Assembly: GCA_023954415.1 (NCBI GenBank)
Contig: JAMLIB010000007.1
Span: 1 to 64,000 of the forward strand
Direction: 5' to 3'
Length of the DNA stretch: 64,000 bases
From: Trueperaceae bacterium
GTDB taxonomy: Bacteria; Deinococcota; Deinococci; Deinococcales; Trueperaceae
Part shown: positions 53,989 through 62,157 of the stretch, piece after piece
Numbering within the stretch: position 1 is the stretch's first letter
Layout of the letters: every line of letters begins with the position of its first letter
Translations under genes and position numbers: made by a program
Notes under the pieces: model-generated
The model's input: only the letters and a program-made list of their open reading frames with translations
The model's database searches: none
Told to the model about the DNA's origin: nothing

Positions 53989-54369
53989 ATGAAGATCCTC
54001 CCCATGCCGACCGCTTGCCCGGTGACGGGCGAGCCCCTCCTCGTGACGCGCCTGGAATGCGACGCCAGCGGCGTCGTCATCGAAGGGCGCTTCACCCCCA
54101 ACGAGTTCGCGCTGCTTCCGGCCGACCACCTCGAGTTCTTGCGCATCTTCGTCAAGGTGCGGGGGAACCTCAAGGAGGTCGAACGGGTGCTGGGCTTGAG
54201 CTACCCGACGGTGCGGCTCCGCTTCGAGAAGCTCCTCTTGGCGCTCGATTACGAGGTCGCCGACGACATCCTCGAGGAGCGCACCGGCATCCTCGACCGG
54301 CTCGAGGCCGGGGACATCGACGCCGAGGAGGCGGCTAGGAGGCTCAACGCCTTGGCGCGCAAGGGCTAG
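53989..54369 (+). CDS. DUF2089-family putative regulator with SHOCT-like tail
   Basis: 126 aa. The DUF2089 pattern is clear: CPVTGEPLLVTRLECDASGVVIEGRFTPNEFALLPADHLEFLRIFVKVRGNLKEVERVLGLSYPTVRLRFEKLLLAL, which includes a helix-turn-helix-like GNLKEVERVLGLSYPTVR segment. The C-terminal 25 residues (ILDRLEAGDIDAEEAARRLNAL) repeat the SHOCT-like motif of the two preceding proteins. CPVTGE keeps only part of the metal-ribbon cysteines usual in the family. ACAGGAG ribosome site. A 188-bp gap separates it from the previous gene, so it may be co-transcribed; it is probably the regulator of the module. Confidence 0.75.
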   Translation: MKILPMPTACPVTGEPLLVTRLECDASGVVIEGRFTPNEFALLPADHLEFLRIFVKVRGNLKEVERVLGLSYPTVRLRFEKLLLALDYEVADDILEERTGILDRLEAGDIDAEEAARRLNALARKG

Positions 54370-54474
54370 GCCGAAGCGGGACCGCGCAGACCCCGCTCGG
54401 ACTCGTTGTTCCGGGCGGGGCGTCGGGTTCACTACTTCGCATCGCGACACTCAAGAAGTCTTAGCGACCTCCGG

Positions 54475-54480
54475 TATACT
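54475..54480 (+). promoter_or_regulatory. -10 element of the dnaJ gene (near-leaderless)
   Basis: TATACT only 9 bp before the dnaJ ATG (54490), predicting a start within a few bases of the start codon. No strong -35 box is visible. The AGTCTTAGCGAC upstream was not identified as a known heat-shock element. Confidence 0.5.
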
Positions 54481-54489
54481 GGCGGCCGC

Positions 54490-55740
54490 ATGACCGACTA
54501 CTACGCCGTCCTGGAAGTCTCGCGGGACGCAGACAGCAAGACCATCAAAGCCTCGTACCGCAGGCTCGCCATGAGCTACCACCCGGATCGCAACCCGGGC
54601 GACAAGGAAGTCGAGGAGAAGTTCAAGGCGATCAACGAGGCGTACGCCGTGCTCTCGGACGAGGCGCGGCGCTCACGCTACGATCGCTACGGCACCGTCG
54701 ACGACAACGCGGTCTTCGGCGGCGACATCTTCGACATCTTCGCTTCCGTGTTCGGCACCAACGTGGCCAACATGTCCGGCGGACGCGGCAGGGCCGGCGG
54801 CCAACCGGGCGAGGACCTGGAGGCGCAGCTCCGCATAACCCTCGAGCAGGCGCGCGAAGGGGCGACCGTCGAGGTCGAGGTGGAGCGGCTCCGCGCCTGC
54901 CACCACTGCCACGGGGAGCGGGCCGAGCCGGGCTCCGCCGGCAAGTCGACCTGCCAGCGTTGCGGCGGAGCCGGTCAGGTCCGCGTGCAGGCGCAGTCGA
55001 TCTTCGGCGCCGTCATCACGGCGCGCACGTGCCCTGACTGCCACGGCGACGGTCACGTCATCCCGACGCCCTGCAAGGTCTGCAACGGTCGCGGCCGCGA
55101 ACGGGGCAAGGACACGGTCGGCGTCACCCTTCCCAAGGGCATCGACGGCGGTTACCGCCTGCGCGTTCCACGCGAAGGGAACGTCGGCGTGGACGGCGGC
55201 CAGTCGGGCGACCTCTACCTGTACATCGAGATGCGGCAACACCCCTTCCTCGAGCGGGCCGGCGACGACCTCCACTACACCCTCGAGGTGGGCATGGCGC
55301 AGGCCGCGCTCGGCGCCACGTTCGACGTGCCGACCCTCGAAGGCCGGGAGCGCCTCACGGTCCCGGCCGGCACCCAGCCGGGCAGCGCGTTCCGGTTGCG
55401 CGGCAAGGGGATGCCGCGCCTCAGGCAGACCGGCAACGGCGACCAGGTCGTCGAGGTCAAGGTAGTCGTCCCCACCAAGCTCACCGCGGAAGCGCGCGAG
55501 CACCTCGCCGCCTATGCCGGAGCGGTCGACGAGACGGTCGAGGAGCAGGAGACGGTCGCAGGCAAGGTGCGCGACTTCTTCGCAGGCAAAGGCAAGGGCA
55601 AGCGGCGGGGGCACGGCAAGGCGCGCGCGGACGACCAGGTCGACGCCTCCGATACTCCCGGCGGTAGAGGCGTCCAAGGCGGACGCGAGGAAGGCCAGGC
55701 GAGCAAGGGCGACGGGCGGGGGTCGCAGGCGAGCGCCTGA
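54490..55740 (+). CDS. dnaJ: DnaJ-type co-chaperone (zinc-finger class)
   Basis: 416 aa. J domain (residues ~1-66) with the HPD motif (YHPDRNPGDKEVEEKFKAINEAYAVLSDEARRSRYDRYG), a short region in place of a long Gly/Phe stretch, a cysteine-rich zinc domain with four CxxCxGxG-like repeats (CHHCHGER, CQRCGGAG, CPDCHGDG, CKVCNGRG), then the C-terminal substrate domain (GKDTVGVTLPKGIDGGYRLRVPREGNVGVDGGQSGDLYL). Stimulates DnaK ATPase. A low-complexity basic/Gly-rich tail of ~50 residues is unusual. No dnaK or grpE is adjacent. The ATG at 54490 is set by the J domain start. Confidence 0.93.
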   Translation: MTDYYAVLEVSRDADSKTIKASYRRLAMSYHPDRNPGDKEVEEKFKAINEAYAVLSDEARRSRYDRYGTVDDNAVFGGDIFDIFASVFGTNVANMSGGRGRAGGQPGEDLEAQLRITLEQAREGATVEVEVERLRACHHCHGERAEPGSAGKSTCQRCGGAGQVRVQAQSIFGAVITARTCPDCHGDGHVIPTPCKVCNGRGRERGKDTVGVTLPKGIDGGYRLRVPREGNVGVDGGQSGDLYLYIEMRQHPFLERAGDDLHYTLEVGMAQAALGATFDVPTLEGRERLTVPAGTQPGSAFRLRGKGMPRLRQTGNGDQVVEVKVVVPTKLTAEAREHLAAYAGAVDETVEEQETVAGKVRDFFAGKGKGKRRGHGKARADDQVDASDTPGGRGVQGGREEGQASKGDGRGSQASA

Positions 55741-55929
55741 GGCCCGGCCCCAATCCGGCCGCCGCTTCCGCCGTGCGCCGGCAGCCGGCGCACGTGGTTT
55801 CGCGTTCGTCGACCCATGAGGCCGGTCGGTTGCGTGGCTACCGGACGTACCCGACGGTCGGAGGCGGCGATACCCGTCACCCGGCTGGTCGGCTGTGCGT
55901 CGACCGAGCCGTGCCGGCCGTCACCACGC

Positions 55930-56946
55930 CTACAGCCTTTCGATGACCCCGAGCAACCACTCTCGCAGGCGCCCGAAGGCGCCTTCCCCCGTAGCCGCGA
56001 TGCGCAGGGCCGGCGCCTCGACGGGAGAGCGGAACCACGTGAGCTGGCGCTTGGCGTAGCGGACGGTTCCCAGCTCGACCGCCTCTCTGGCCTCGGCCTC
56101 GCTCGACTCCCCCCGCAAGTGGCTCGCCACCTCCTTGTAGCCGATCGCCTGGAGGGCGGTCGGCTGCTCGGGGTATAGGCGCAACAGCTCGGCCACCTCC
56201 GCCACCAGACCGCCTTCGAACATGGCCGCCGTGCGCAGGGCGATGCGCGGGCGCAGCTCGGCAACGGTCGGTAACAGCTGGGCCGTGGAGTACGAGTACC
56301 TGGGCTGAAGTCGGGGGAACGCGCTCGGGGGCCTGCCGGTGGCGCGGAGCACCTCCAGGCTGCGCACGATCCGGCGGGGGTTCCCGGCCGCGCGCGCCGC
56401 GTCGGCCGGGGCCGCCGCCCGCAGCTCCGCCTCGAGCTCGCCGAGTCGGCCCGCCGTCACGGCCTCCCACAAGGGGGCCTGCGCCGCCTGGTCGGCGGGG
56501 GGCACCGTCGGGAGGCCGTCCCGCAAGGCCCTGAGGTAGAAGCCCGTGCCGCCGGTCACGAGCGGGACGCCGCCGCGCGCCAGGACCGTCTGGATCGCCG
56601 CCTCCGCCAGGCGCACGTACTGCGCCACGGAGAACGGCTCGGACGGGTCGACGACGTCGAGCAGGTGGTGCCTCACCGCCGCCCGCTCCTCCGCCGTCGG
56701 CTTGGCGGTGCCTACGTCCATGCCCCGGTAGACCTGCATGGCGTCCGCCGAGACGATCTCGACGCGCCCGCCGGCGCCAGACGCGGCCGCCCCAGGCGCG
56801 ACCACCTGGGCGGCGTGCGGCGTGCCGGCCAGTGCGAGAGCCAGGCGCATGGCGGACGCGCTCTTGCCCGAGGCCGTCGGACCGGCGAGCACCGGGATGA
56901 CGGGGCGCGGCACGTCTGTTGTGACCGCATGGACGTCGGGACCCAT
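55930..56946 (-). CDS. miaA: tRNA dimethylallyltransferase
   Basis: 338 aa. P-loop GPTASGKSASAMRLALALAG, VEIVSADAMQVYRGMDVGTAKPTAEERAAVRHHLLDVVDPSEPFSVAQYVRLAEAAI, PLVTGGTGFYLRALRDG, then AGNPRRIVRSLEVLRATGRPPS and LQAIGYKEVASHLRG. It adds a dimethylallyl group to A37 of tRNAs reading codons beginning with U. A short insertion (APGAAASGAGGR) follows the first motif. It is divergent from the hsp20 gene. Confidence 0.95.
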   Translation of the reverse strand: MGPDVHAVTTDVPRPVIPVLAGPTASGKSASAMRLALALAGTPHAAQVVAPGAAASGAGGRVEIVSADAMQVYRGMDVGTAKPTAEERAAVRHHLLDVVDPSEPFSVAQYVRLAEAAIQTVLARGGVPLVTGGTGFYLRALRDGLPTVPPADQAAQAPLWEAVTAGRLGELEAELRAAAPADAARAAGNPRRIVRSLEVLRATGRPPSAFPRLQPRYSYSTAQLLPTVAELRPRIALRTAAMFEGGLVAEVAELLRLYPEQPTALQAIGYKEVASHLRGESSEAEAREAVELGTVRYAKRQLTWFRSPVEAPALRIAATGEGAFGRLREWLLGVIERL

Positions 56947-56981
56947 GCCCCAACGCTAACAAGCGGCTCAAAGTCCGGTGC

Positions 56982-56987
56982 TAGACT
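56982..56987 (+). promoter_or_regulatory. -10 element of the hsp20 gene (leaderless)
   Basis: TAGACT ends 6 bp before the ATG (56994), so transcription would start at the start codon and give a leaderless mRNA, a common mode in Deinococcota. No recognisable -35 box. Confidence 0.5.
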
Positions 56988-56993
56988 CGCGCC

Positions 56994-57386
56994 ATGAGCA
57001 TCGAGAAGTTCGGTACGGCCGGAGACGTCCAGGAGCTGCTCGCGGTCAGGGACCACATCGAGGCCCTCGTAGAACAGGCGAACGCGAAGCAGGCCAACCT
57101 GCCGAAGGCGGACTTCCTGGACCGCGGCGATGCTTTCCAACTCCACCTCGAGGTGCCGGGCATCGACCAGGCCGACCTCGAGATCGCGGTGGAGGACGGT
57201 GAGCTCCTGGTGGCGGGGCTGCGCGAGCCGCCGCTCTTCGACGGCCGCATGCTCTTCTCGGAGCGCGGCGTCGGGCCTTTCCAGCGCTCCTTCGCGCTGC
57301 CGAGCCCCGTGAGCAAGGACCTCGCCACCGCGCACTTGGCTGGCGGCGTCCTCACCGTCACGCTCCCCAAGCTCGTCGAGAGCTAG
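56994..57386 (+). CDS. Small heat-shock protein, Hsp20/IbpA family
   Basis: 130 aa. Alpha-crystallin domain ~residues 38-130: PKADFLDRGDAFQLHLEVPGIDQADLEIAVEDGELLVAGLREPP, FQRSFALPSPVSKDLATAHLAGGVLTVTLPKL, with the GVLTVTLPK motif that closes the domain. The N-terminal arm (VQELLAVRDHIEALVEQANAKQANLP) is short and helical. It holds unfolding proteins ready for DnaK-type refolding. Followed by ~180 bp with two GCGAGCCAYGCGCGGGCG-like repeats and no gene. Confidence 0.92.
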   Translation: MSIEKFGTAGDVQELLAVRDHIEALVEQANAKQANLPKADFLDRGDAFQLHLEVPGIDQADLEIAVEDGELLVAGLREPPLFDGRMLFSERGVGPFQRSFALPSPVSKDLATAHLAGGVLTVTLPKLVES

Positions 57387-57565
57387 CCACGCGCTCGCCT
57401 CGCCGGCGCTCTGTCGCAGGCGAGGCGAGCCACGCGCGGGCGTCGGGTCCCAGCGCCGGACCTTGACGGTTCGCTCGTCAGGCGAGCCATGCGCGGGCGG
57501 GCGTCGGTTCGGTTCCGGCTGACGAGCGCTGCGCCCACGAGGGGCCTAGCAGCGTTCGGCGGGCG

Positions 57566-58465
57566 TCATTCCAGGTCCACGTCCAGCTCGCCGCTGACGT
57601 TGCCCAGCACCACGACGTCGTTGCTGTCCAGGTAGTAGAGCAGGCGGTTCCCGCTCAGGACGTCCTCGCCCTTCACGCTGCGGGCCGGGTTGCCGGTGAG
57701 GATGGCCGTGCCGGCCTCCTCGTCGAGCTCGAGCCGCTCGCCGGTGGTCGTGCGGTCTTCGCTGACGACGCTCACGTTGCCCGTCAGCGTGGCACGCTGG
57801 GCGCCGACCGCGAACTCCATGGCGTCCGCGGTGGCGTGTAGCGGCTCCTTACCCTCGCCGGCGTCACGCTCGAGTGCGATCGGGCCGCTCATCTCCCCCG
57901 TGTCCGTCTCGCGGTCGAGGAAGAAACGCGTGCCCGTCACGTTCGTCTTGCCCTGCAAGAGGCGTACGGTCGGTCCTTCGGCGGGGGAGCGCGCATCGAT
58001 ACAGCCCGGCCGAGAGAACGTCACGTCGTCGCCCGTCAGCTCCAACGTCTCCTCCCCCGCCGCGGCCTCGGCGCCGTCCGGCGTCGTGATGACGGCGAGC
58101 CTGGACGTGAGGACCGCGTCCTCGACGCGCGTCTCCACCGTGCCCGGCGCCGGCGCGTACACGATGGTCGTGCGCTCCCCTTCCGAGCAGTTGCGGTTGT
58201 TGCCGATGGTGCGCGCGCCGTCCGCCGCCAGCCCCCGGTTGGTCACCACGAGCTCGGCGTCGTCGCGCTTGACGCTGAAGGTCGTGCTCGTCTGGGCCAA
58301 CACCGTGCCGGCCACCGCGAGCGTTGCCAGCAGCGCGAGGAGCGGCGCTCGGCGCGAAGGCGGCGGCCGGTGCCGGCGCCGCACGTTGCGCCGGGAATCC
58401 CGGTGCCGCCCCGGCGCAACGTGCGGCACCGCCGACGCGCGCGGCCCTCGCGCCCAGCGGTTCAC
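57566..58465 (-). CDS. LptA/OstA-like envelope protein
   Basis: 299 aa. An Arg-rich start, hydrophobic signal (APLLALLATLAVAGTVLAQ, residues ~40-58) and then two OstA-like beta-jellyroll stretches: DDAELVVTNRGLAADGARTI... and LHATADAMEFAVGAQRATLTGNVSVVSEDRTTTGERLELDEEAGTAILTGNPARSVKGEDVLSGNRLLYYLDSN, ending in a typical GNVSGELDV strand. Cys near NNRNCSEGE and GCIDARS may pair. Lpt proteins bridge inner and outer membranes to carry lipid. GTG start overlapping the preceding gene by 4 bp; the first ~27 residues contain a long inverted repeat and may not be coding, with GTG 58384 as an alternative. Confidence 0.75.
   Translation of the reverse strand: MNRWARGPRASAVPHVAPGRHRDSRRNVRRRHRPPPSRRAPLLALLATLAVAGTVLAQTSTTFSVKRDDAELVVTNRGLAADGARTIGNNRNCSEGERTTIVYAPAPGTVETRVEDAVLTSRLAVITTPDGAEAAAGEETLELTGDDVTFSRPGCIDARSPAEGPTVRLLQGKTNVTGTRFFLDRETDTGEMSGPIALERDAGEGKEPLHATADAMEFAVGAQRATLTGNVSVVSEDRTTTGERLELDEEAGTAILTGNPARSVKGEDVLSGNRLLYYLDSNDVVVLGNVSGELDVDLE
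58378..58427. repeat. 18-bp inverted repeat at the start of the LptA-like gene
   Basis: The arms GCCGCACGTTGCGCCGGG (58378-58395) and its exact complement (58410-58427) enclose a 14-nt loop; the structure lies in the 5' part of the annotated reading frame on the minus strand. It might be an mRNA hairpin controlling the third gene of the operon. Confidence 0.7.
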
Positions 58466-59448
58466 TCCGTGCCCGCTGGCCCTTCACCGCCGTCCGGTGC
58501 GAGCGGGCGCTCTGTCAGGGCGAAGGTGGCGGCGTCGTAGACGCTCGGCACCGAGGCGTCGATGGCCTCGAAGAAGTCGTACTCGACGTCCTGTTGGATG
58601 CGGTCCGTGACGAGCGTGGTGCCGGAGTCGGCGTCGAGCGCCCGCGCCGGCGCGTCCGGGGTGCCGATGACCTCGGCGATTCCCGAGTTGTCGTCGAAGA
58701 AGACCTCGTTGCCCGTGCTCGTGATGGCGCCGTCGACCACCGTCACGTCGCCGCGCGCGTAGAGGAGCTTGGAGCCCGTCAGCACGCGGATCTCGTCGGC
58801 CGTGATCACGGTCGTCCCGCCGTCGTCGTCGAGGCGGGTGATGCTCGCTTGCGCCCCGGCGCTCGTGAGTACGCCAAGCTCGCGCCCTTCCTCGTAGATG
58901 AGCTCGCTCGCCTCGGCCGACTGCTTGCCGTTCCGGAGCGCGACGTTGCCGCTGCTCGTGGAGCGGTCGGTGTCGACGTCGAACGCGACGCTGTCGGCCT
59001 CTATCCGCACCTCGTCGTCGCCATCGGCCTCCGGCGCCAGGATCACTTCGGCGCGCCCGGCGAGGACGCCGAGGCCCGTCGCCTCGCTGTACTCGAGGCC
59101 CGGTCCGGTGGCCGTTAGGCGGCCGCGCTCGACGCGCACGCCGTCCGTGAAGGCCGCGACGCGCTCTCCCCCGCGGGTGATGGACTCGCCCTCCGGCGCG
59201 CTCAGCACCGCGTGGTGACCGAAGATGCTCAGGGTCGAGACCGTGGCCGTGATGCCGAAGGGTTCGGGGTGCTCGTAGACGATCGGGCCGGAGCGCAGGT
59301 TCCCGCTCTGCGTGCCGCCGGAGCCGTCGATGGTGATGATGCGCTTGCTCGCGGCCTCCTGGGCGCCGTCTTGCGCCAAGGCCTGGACGGCGAGGCCGGC
59401 CGCTAGGGCCGCGAGTAGGAGCGCGGTACGTTTGTGACGGCTGATCAC
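58462..59448 (-). CDS. LptA/OstA-like envelope protein
   Basis: 328 aa. Signal peptide (TALLLAALAAGLAVQALA), then OstA-like repeated strands: KRIITIDGSGGTQSGNLRSGPIVYEHPEPFGITA, EADSVAFDVDTDRSTSSGNVALRNGKQSAEASELIYEEGRELGVLTS and TVITADEIRVLTGSKLLYARGDVTVVDGAITSTGNEVFFDDNSGIAEVIGTPDAPARALD. The YARGDVTV/GNVAL strands are typical. Probably a periplasmic bridge component with the LptC-like neighbour. GTG start overlaps the LptC-like stop (GTGA). The lipid carried is unknown. Confidence 0.8.
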   Translation of the reverse strand: MISRHKRTALLLAALAAGLAVQALAQDGAQEAASKRIITIDGSGGTQSGNLRSGPIVYEHPEPFGITATVSTLSIFGHHAVLSAPEGESITRGGERVAAFTDGVRVERGRLTATGPGLEYSEATGLGVLAGRAEVILAPEADGDDEVRIEADSVAFDVDTDRSTSSGNVALRNGKQSAEASELIYEEGRELGVLTSAGAQASITRLDDDGGTTVITADEIRVLTGSKLLYARGDVTVVDGAITSTGNEVFFDDNSGIAEVIGTPDAPARALDADSGTTLVTDRIQQDVEYDFFEAIDASVPSVYDAATFALTERPLAPDGGEGPAGTE

Positions 59449-60011
59449 TGGTTCCTCCCGGGCGAGTCGACTATGAACTGGGCGTAGCCGACCGTTCCGG
59501 GGCCGCCCGCCTCGAACTCCGTGAAATCGAAACTGATGCGCATGTCCTCGAACACGCTCTCGCCCAGGTCCTTGCCGGTCATGACCGCGCGCGGGACCTC
59601 GAAGCGCCCCGCCCGTTGGTCGATGAACACCGTGCGTGAGCCCTTGGAACTCATGTCGAGGTCAAGGTCGTCGGCTATGAGGTGCGCGTGCATATGGTCG
59701 CCGCGCAGGTTGTCTGCCCGGTCGATGGTGACGCTCTCGGCCGTGAGGGTGAAGTCCGTCTCCCCAGCGAGCACGCGGCGGCCGTCCGAGACCTCGTCCA
59801 GGGTCGTCTCCTGACGGTCTGGCGCGTAAGAGGCGGTCGGGGCGGAGAAGTACCAGACCGCGTCGGGGTCGGACTGGGGGAAGAGCGTGAGGTCGACCGA
59901 GCTCAGCTGGATGAGCGCGCTAGGGACGGTCGGCTGCGCCTGCGGCGACAGCGCCAGGACGACGAGGCCGGCGACCACCACGGCGAAAGCTATCGCTGCC
60001 CAGCGCACCAT
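59445..60011 (-). CDS. LptC-like membrane-anchored protein
   Basis: 188 aa with one N-terminal membrane helix (AAIAFAVVVAGLVVLALSPQAQ) and a periplasmic LptC-like domain: PDAVWYFSAPTASYAPDRQETTLDEVSDGRRVLAGETDFTLTAESVTIDRADNLRGDHMHAHLIADDLDLDMSSKGSRTVFIDQRAGRFEVPRAVMTGKDLGES. It would sit in the inner membrane and receive lipid for the two OstA-like proteins coded immediately downstream in overlapping genes. LptB/F/G homologues are not in the window. First gene of the three-gene operon. Confidence 0.78.
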   Translation of the reverse strand: MVRWAAIAFAVVVAGLVVLALSPQAQPTVPSALIQLSSVDLTLFPQSDPDAVWYFSAPTASYAPDRQETTLDEVSDGRRVLAGETDFTLTAESVTIDRADNLRGDHMHAHLIADDLDLDMSSKGSRTVFIDQRAGRFEVPRAVMTGKDLGESVFEDMRISFDFTEFEAGGPGTVGYAQFIVDSPGRNQ

Positions 60012-60223
60012 ACGGCGAGACTACCAACGCGCGCGACTGAGAAAGGTGACCACGGCGATAACCGAAGGCTTACCGAAGCGGGCTCGACGGCGTTCGCGTC
60101 CGGACAGCCGATCGCGCGTCCGGCTTCGACCGGACGGGTACAGCGCGAGGCGGGTCGGGGCAGTCGGTAGCGGCGCTCCGGAGCTTCGTCGGCTCCGGCC
60201 TCCCTGCGAGGCCGCTGGAGCCG

Positions 60224-60700
60224 TCAGTCGAAGGTGACGGCCACCACGCGGTAGACGGCGGCGCCGACGGGCATCTGCACCGTGACGTCGTCGCCGACGC
60301 GGCGTCCGACCAAGCTCCGCCCGAGCGGCGACTCGTCGCTGACGCGCCCCTCGAGGATGTCGGCCTCGTGCGTGCCGACGAGGTGGAACACGACGTTCTC
60401 GCCGTCCTGCGACCGCAGGGTGAGCGAGGCTCCGAGGCGCGCGACGGCCTCGCCGCCGTCCTCGTGCTCGACGACCACGGCGCGGTGGACGAGCTCCTCG
60501 AGGTCGGCGATGCGGGCCTCGTTGGCGCTCTGCAGCAACCGGGCCTCGTCGTAAGCGGCGCTCTCGCGCAGGTCGCCGTCCGCTAGGGCGGCGCCCATGT
60601 AGTCGGCGAGCTCCTGCCGCTTGTCTTCCTTCAAGTAGCGAAGCTCTTCCTTGAGCTTCTCGAGCCCGCGGGCGGTCATCTGGATGGGTTCCTTGGACAC
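60224..60700 (-). CDS. greA: Transcription elongation factor GreA
   Basis: 158 aa. N-terminal coiled coil with the acidic tip (LADYMGAALADGDLRESAAYDEARLLQSANEARIADLEELV), then the FKBP-like C-terminal domain (VARLGASLTLRSQDGENVVFHLVGTHEADILEGRVSDESPLGRSLVGRRVGDDVTVQMP). Asp and Glu of GDLRES are those that catalyse RNA cleavage in backtracked polymerase; the four-Asp tip of the related inhibitor Gfh1 is absent. I start at GTG 60700, where GAGGAG lies 4 nt upstream; GTG at 60712 lies inside that ribosome site. Confidence 0.93.
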   Translation of the reverse strand: MSKEPIQMTARGLEKLKEELRYLKEDKRQELADYMGAALADGDLRESAAYDEARLLQSANEARIADLEELVHRAVVVEHEDGGEAVARLGASLTLRSQDGENVVFHLVGTHEADILEGRVSDESPLGRSLVGRRVGDDVTVQMPVGAAVYRVVAVTFD

Positions 60701-60813
60701 TGTGCTCCTCACCTGGCGGGGGTAGGCTCCCGCTCCCGAACGCCACCCACGGCGGGCCTGGCGGCAAGCGAGTCGGCGGAACCAAGAGGACCGCCGGGCA
60801 ACGTCCGCTCGGG

Positions 60814-60819
60814 ATTATA
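60814..60819 (-). promoter_or_regulatory. -10 element upstream of greA
   Basis: TATAAT on the minus strand, ~113 bp before the greA start and within the divergent spacer. A clear -35 box is not visible. Confidence 0.45.
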
Positions 60820-60927
60820 TGCCGGGTGGCGGGGAGTACGTGAGTGGAGGGGGCCACAGAGCAGCTTGGCCGCCGCCCACGCTCGTTCGCTCTCCGGCGC
60901 CCGCCCGGTGGGCGCTAGCATGCACGC

Positions 60928-62157
60928 GTGGTGTGGACCCGGTTCGGGCAGATCGCTGGCGGCTCGCCAGAGGGCGCCGCCGCGGGCGCGGCGGTGAGTG
61001 CGCAGTCTGTCCCTGACGCGTGGATCGGAGGCGCCGCGGCCGCCCGCCGGGGCGCCGATCACTCGGTCGCCCGCGACCTCGTCCTCCGCCACGGCTGGAA
61101 CACGACGGTCTACCAGGTCCTCAACCCCGACATCCTGCACTGGTTCACGCCCGCGGGCGACGCGCTGGTCGGCTACGTGCAGCACGCGGGCGTGAGGGTG
61201 GTGGCCGGCGCGCCCGTCTGCCACTACGACCGCCTCGCCGAGATCGCCAGGGCGTTCGAGGACGACGGTCGGGCGCGCGGCCTGCGCACGTGCTACTTCT
61301 CCGTCGAGCCGCGCTGGCTCGAGCTCGTGAGGCGGCGCTCGGAGGTCGCGCTCATCGGCGCGCAGCCCGTGTGGGACGCCGCGACGTGGCGCGAGACCGT
61401 CGACTCCCACGCGTCGCTACGCGCCCAGTTCAACCGGGCGCGCAACAAGGGGGTGGCGGTCGAGCGCTGGCCCACGCCCCGCCTAGTCAGGGGTCAGCCG
61501 GGAGCGGCCGAGCTCAGGGGCCTGCGCACGCGCTGGGCGACGGCGCACGGCCTGCCGCCGTTGGGGTTCCTCACCGGCACCGAGCTCCTACCGGACGACG
61601 CGGACCCGAACGGGCCCCTCACGCTGGACCGGCGCCTGTACGTTGCTTCCCGCGGTGGCGACGCCGTCGGCTACCTCGTCGCCTCCCCGATCCCCATGCG
61701 CAACGGCTGGCTCATCGAGCAGGTCGTGCGCGACCCGGCGGCGCCGAACGGCACGGCCGAGCTCCTCATAGACAGCGCCGCCACCGACCTAGCCGACCTG
61801 GGCGCGAGCCGGCTCACGCTCGGCCTCTGCCCACTCTCGCGCATGCACCGCCCCGTCGAGGAGCCTCGCCGCGAGAGCCCGGCCTGGCTGAGGCTCGCGT
61901 TCGCGTGGGGCTACGCGCACGGGAGGCGCTTCTACGACTTCGCGGGCCTGGAGGCCTTCAAGGAGAAGTTCTGGCCGCCCCGCTGGGAGCCGATCTACCT
62001 CGTCGGCGGCGAGAGCATAGGCCTGCGGACGCTGTACGCGGTGGCGGCGGCGTTCACCGGGGGGCGACCCGTGAACGCGCTGGCGCAGGGGGTGTGGCGG
62101 GCGTACGGGCCGGGGAGGCGCTCGGTCGCGGACCCAGCGGGCCGCGCGCGGAGATAG
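60928..62157 (+). CDS. DUF2156 / phosphatidylglycerol lysyltransferase C-terminal-like protein
   Basis: 409 aa. Whole-length match to the DUF2156 family (C-terminal domain of MprF-type lysyl-phosphatidylglycerol synthases, GNAT fold): ARDLVLRHGWNTTVYQVLNPDILHWFTPAGDALVGYVQHAGVRVVAGAPVCHYDRLAEIARAFEDD, LRAQFNRARNKGVAVERWPTP, DAVGYLVASPIPMRNGWLIEQVVRDPAAPNGTAELLIDSAATDL, RFYDFAGLEAFKEKFWPPRWEPIYLV. There are no membrane helices like those of full MprF, so it may act on free donors or be cytosolic. GTG start; no good ribosome site, so the N-terminal 25 residues are uncertain. The acceptor is unknown. Confidence 0.75.
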   Translation: MVWTRFGQIAGGSPEGAAAGAAVSAQSVPDAWIGGAAAARRGADHSVARDLVLRHGWNTTVYQVLNPDILHWFTPAGDALVGYVQHAGVRVVAGAPVCHYDRLAEIARAFEDDGRARGLRTCYFSVEPRWLELVRRRSEVALIGAQPVWDAATWRETVDSHASLRAQFNRARNKGVAVERWPTPRLVRGQPGAAELRGLRTRWATAHGLPPLGFLTGTELLPDDADPNGPLTLDRRLYVASRGGDAVGYLVASPIPMRNGWLIEQVVRDPAAPNGTAELLIDSAATDLADLGASRLTLGLCPLSRMHRPVEEPRRESPAWLRLAFAWGYAHGRRFYDFAGLEAFKEKFWPPRWEPIYLVGGESIGLRTLYAVAAAFTGGRPVNALAQGVWRAYGPGRRSVADPAGRARR

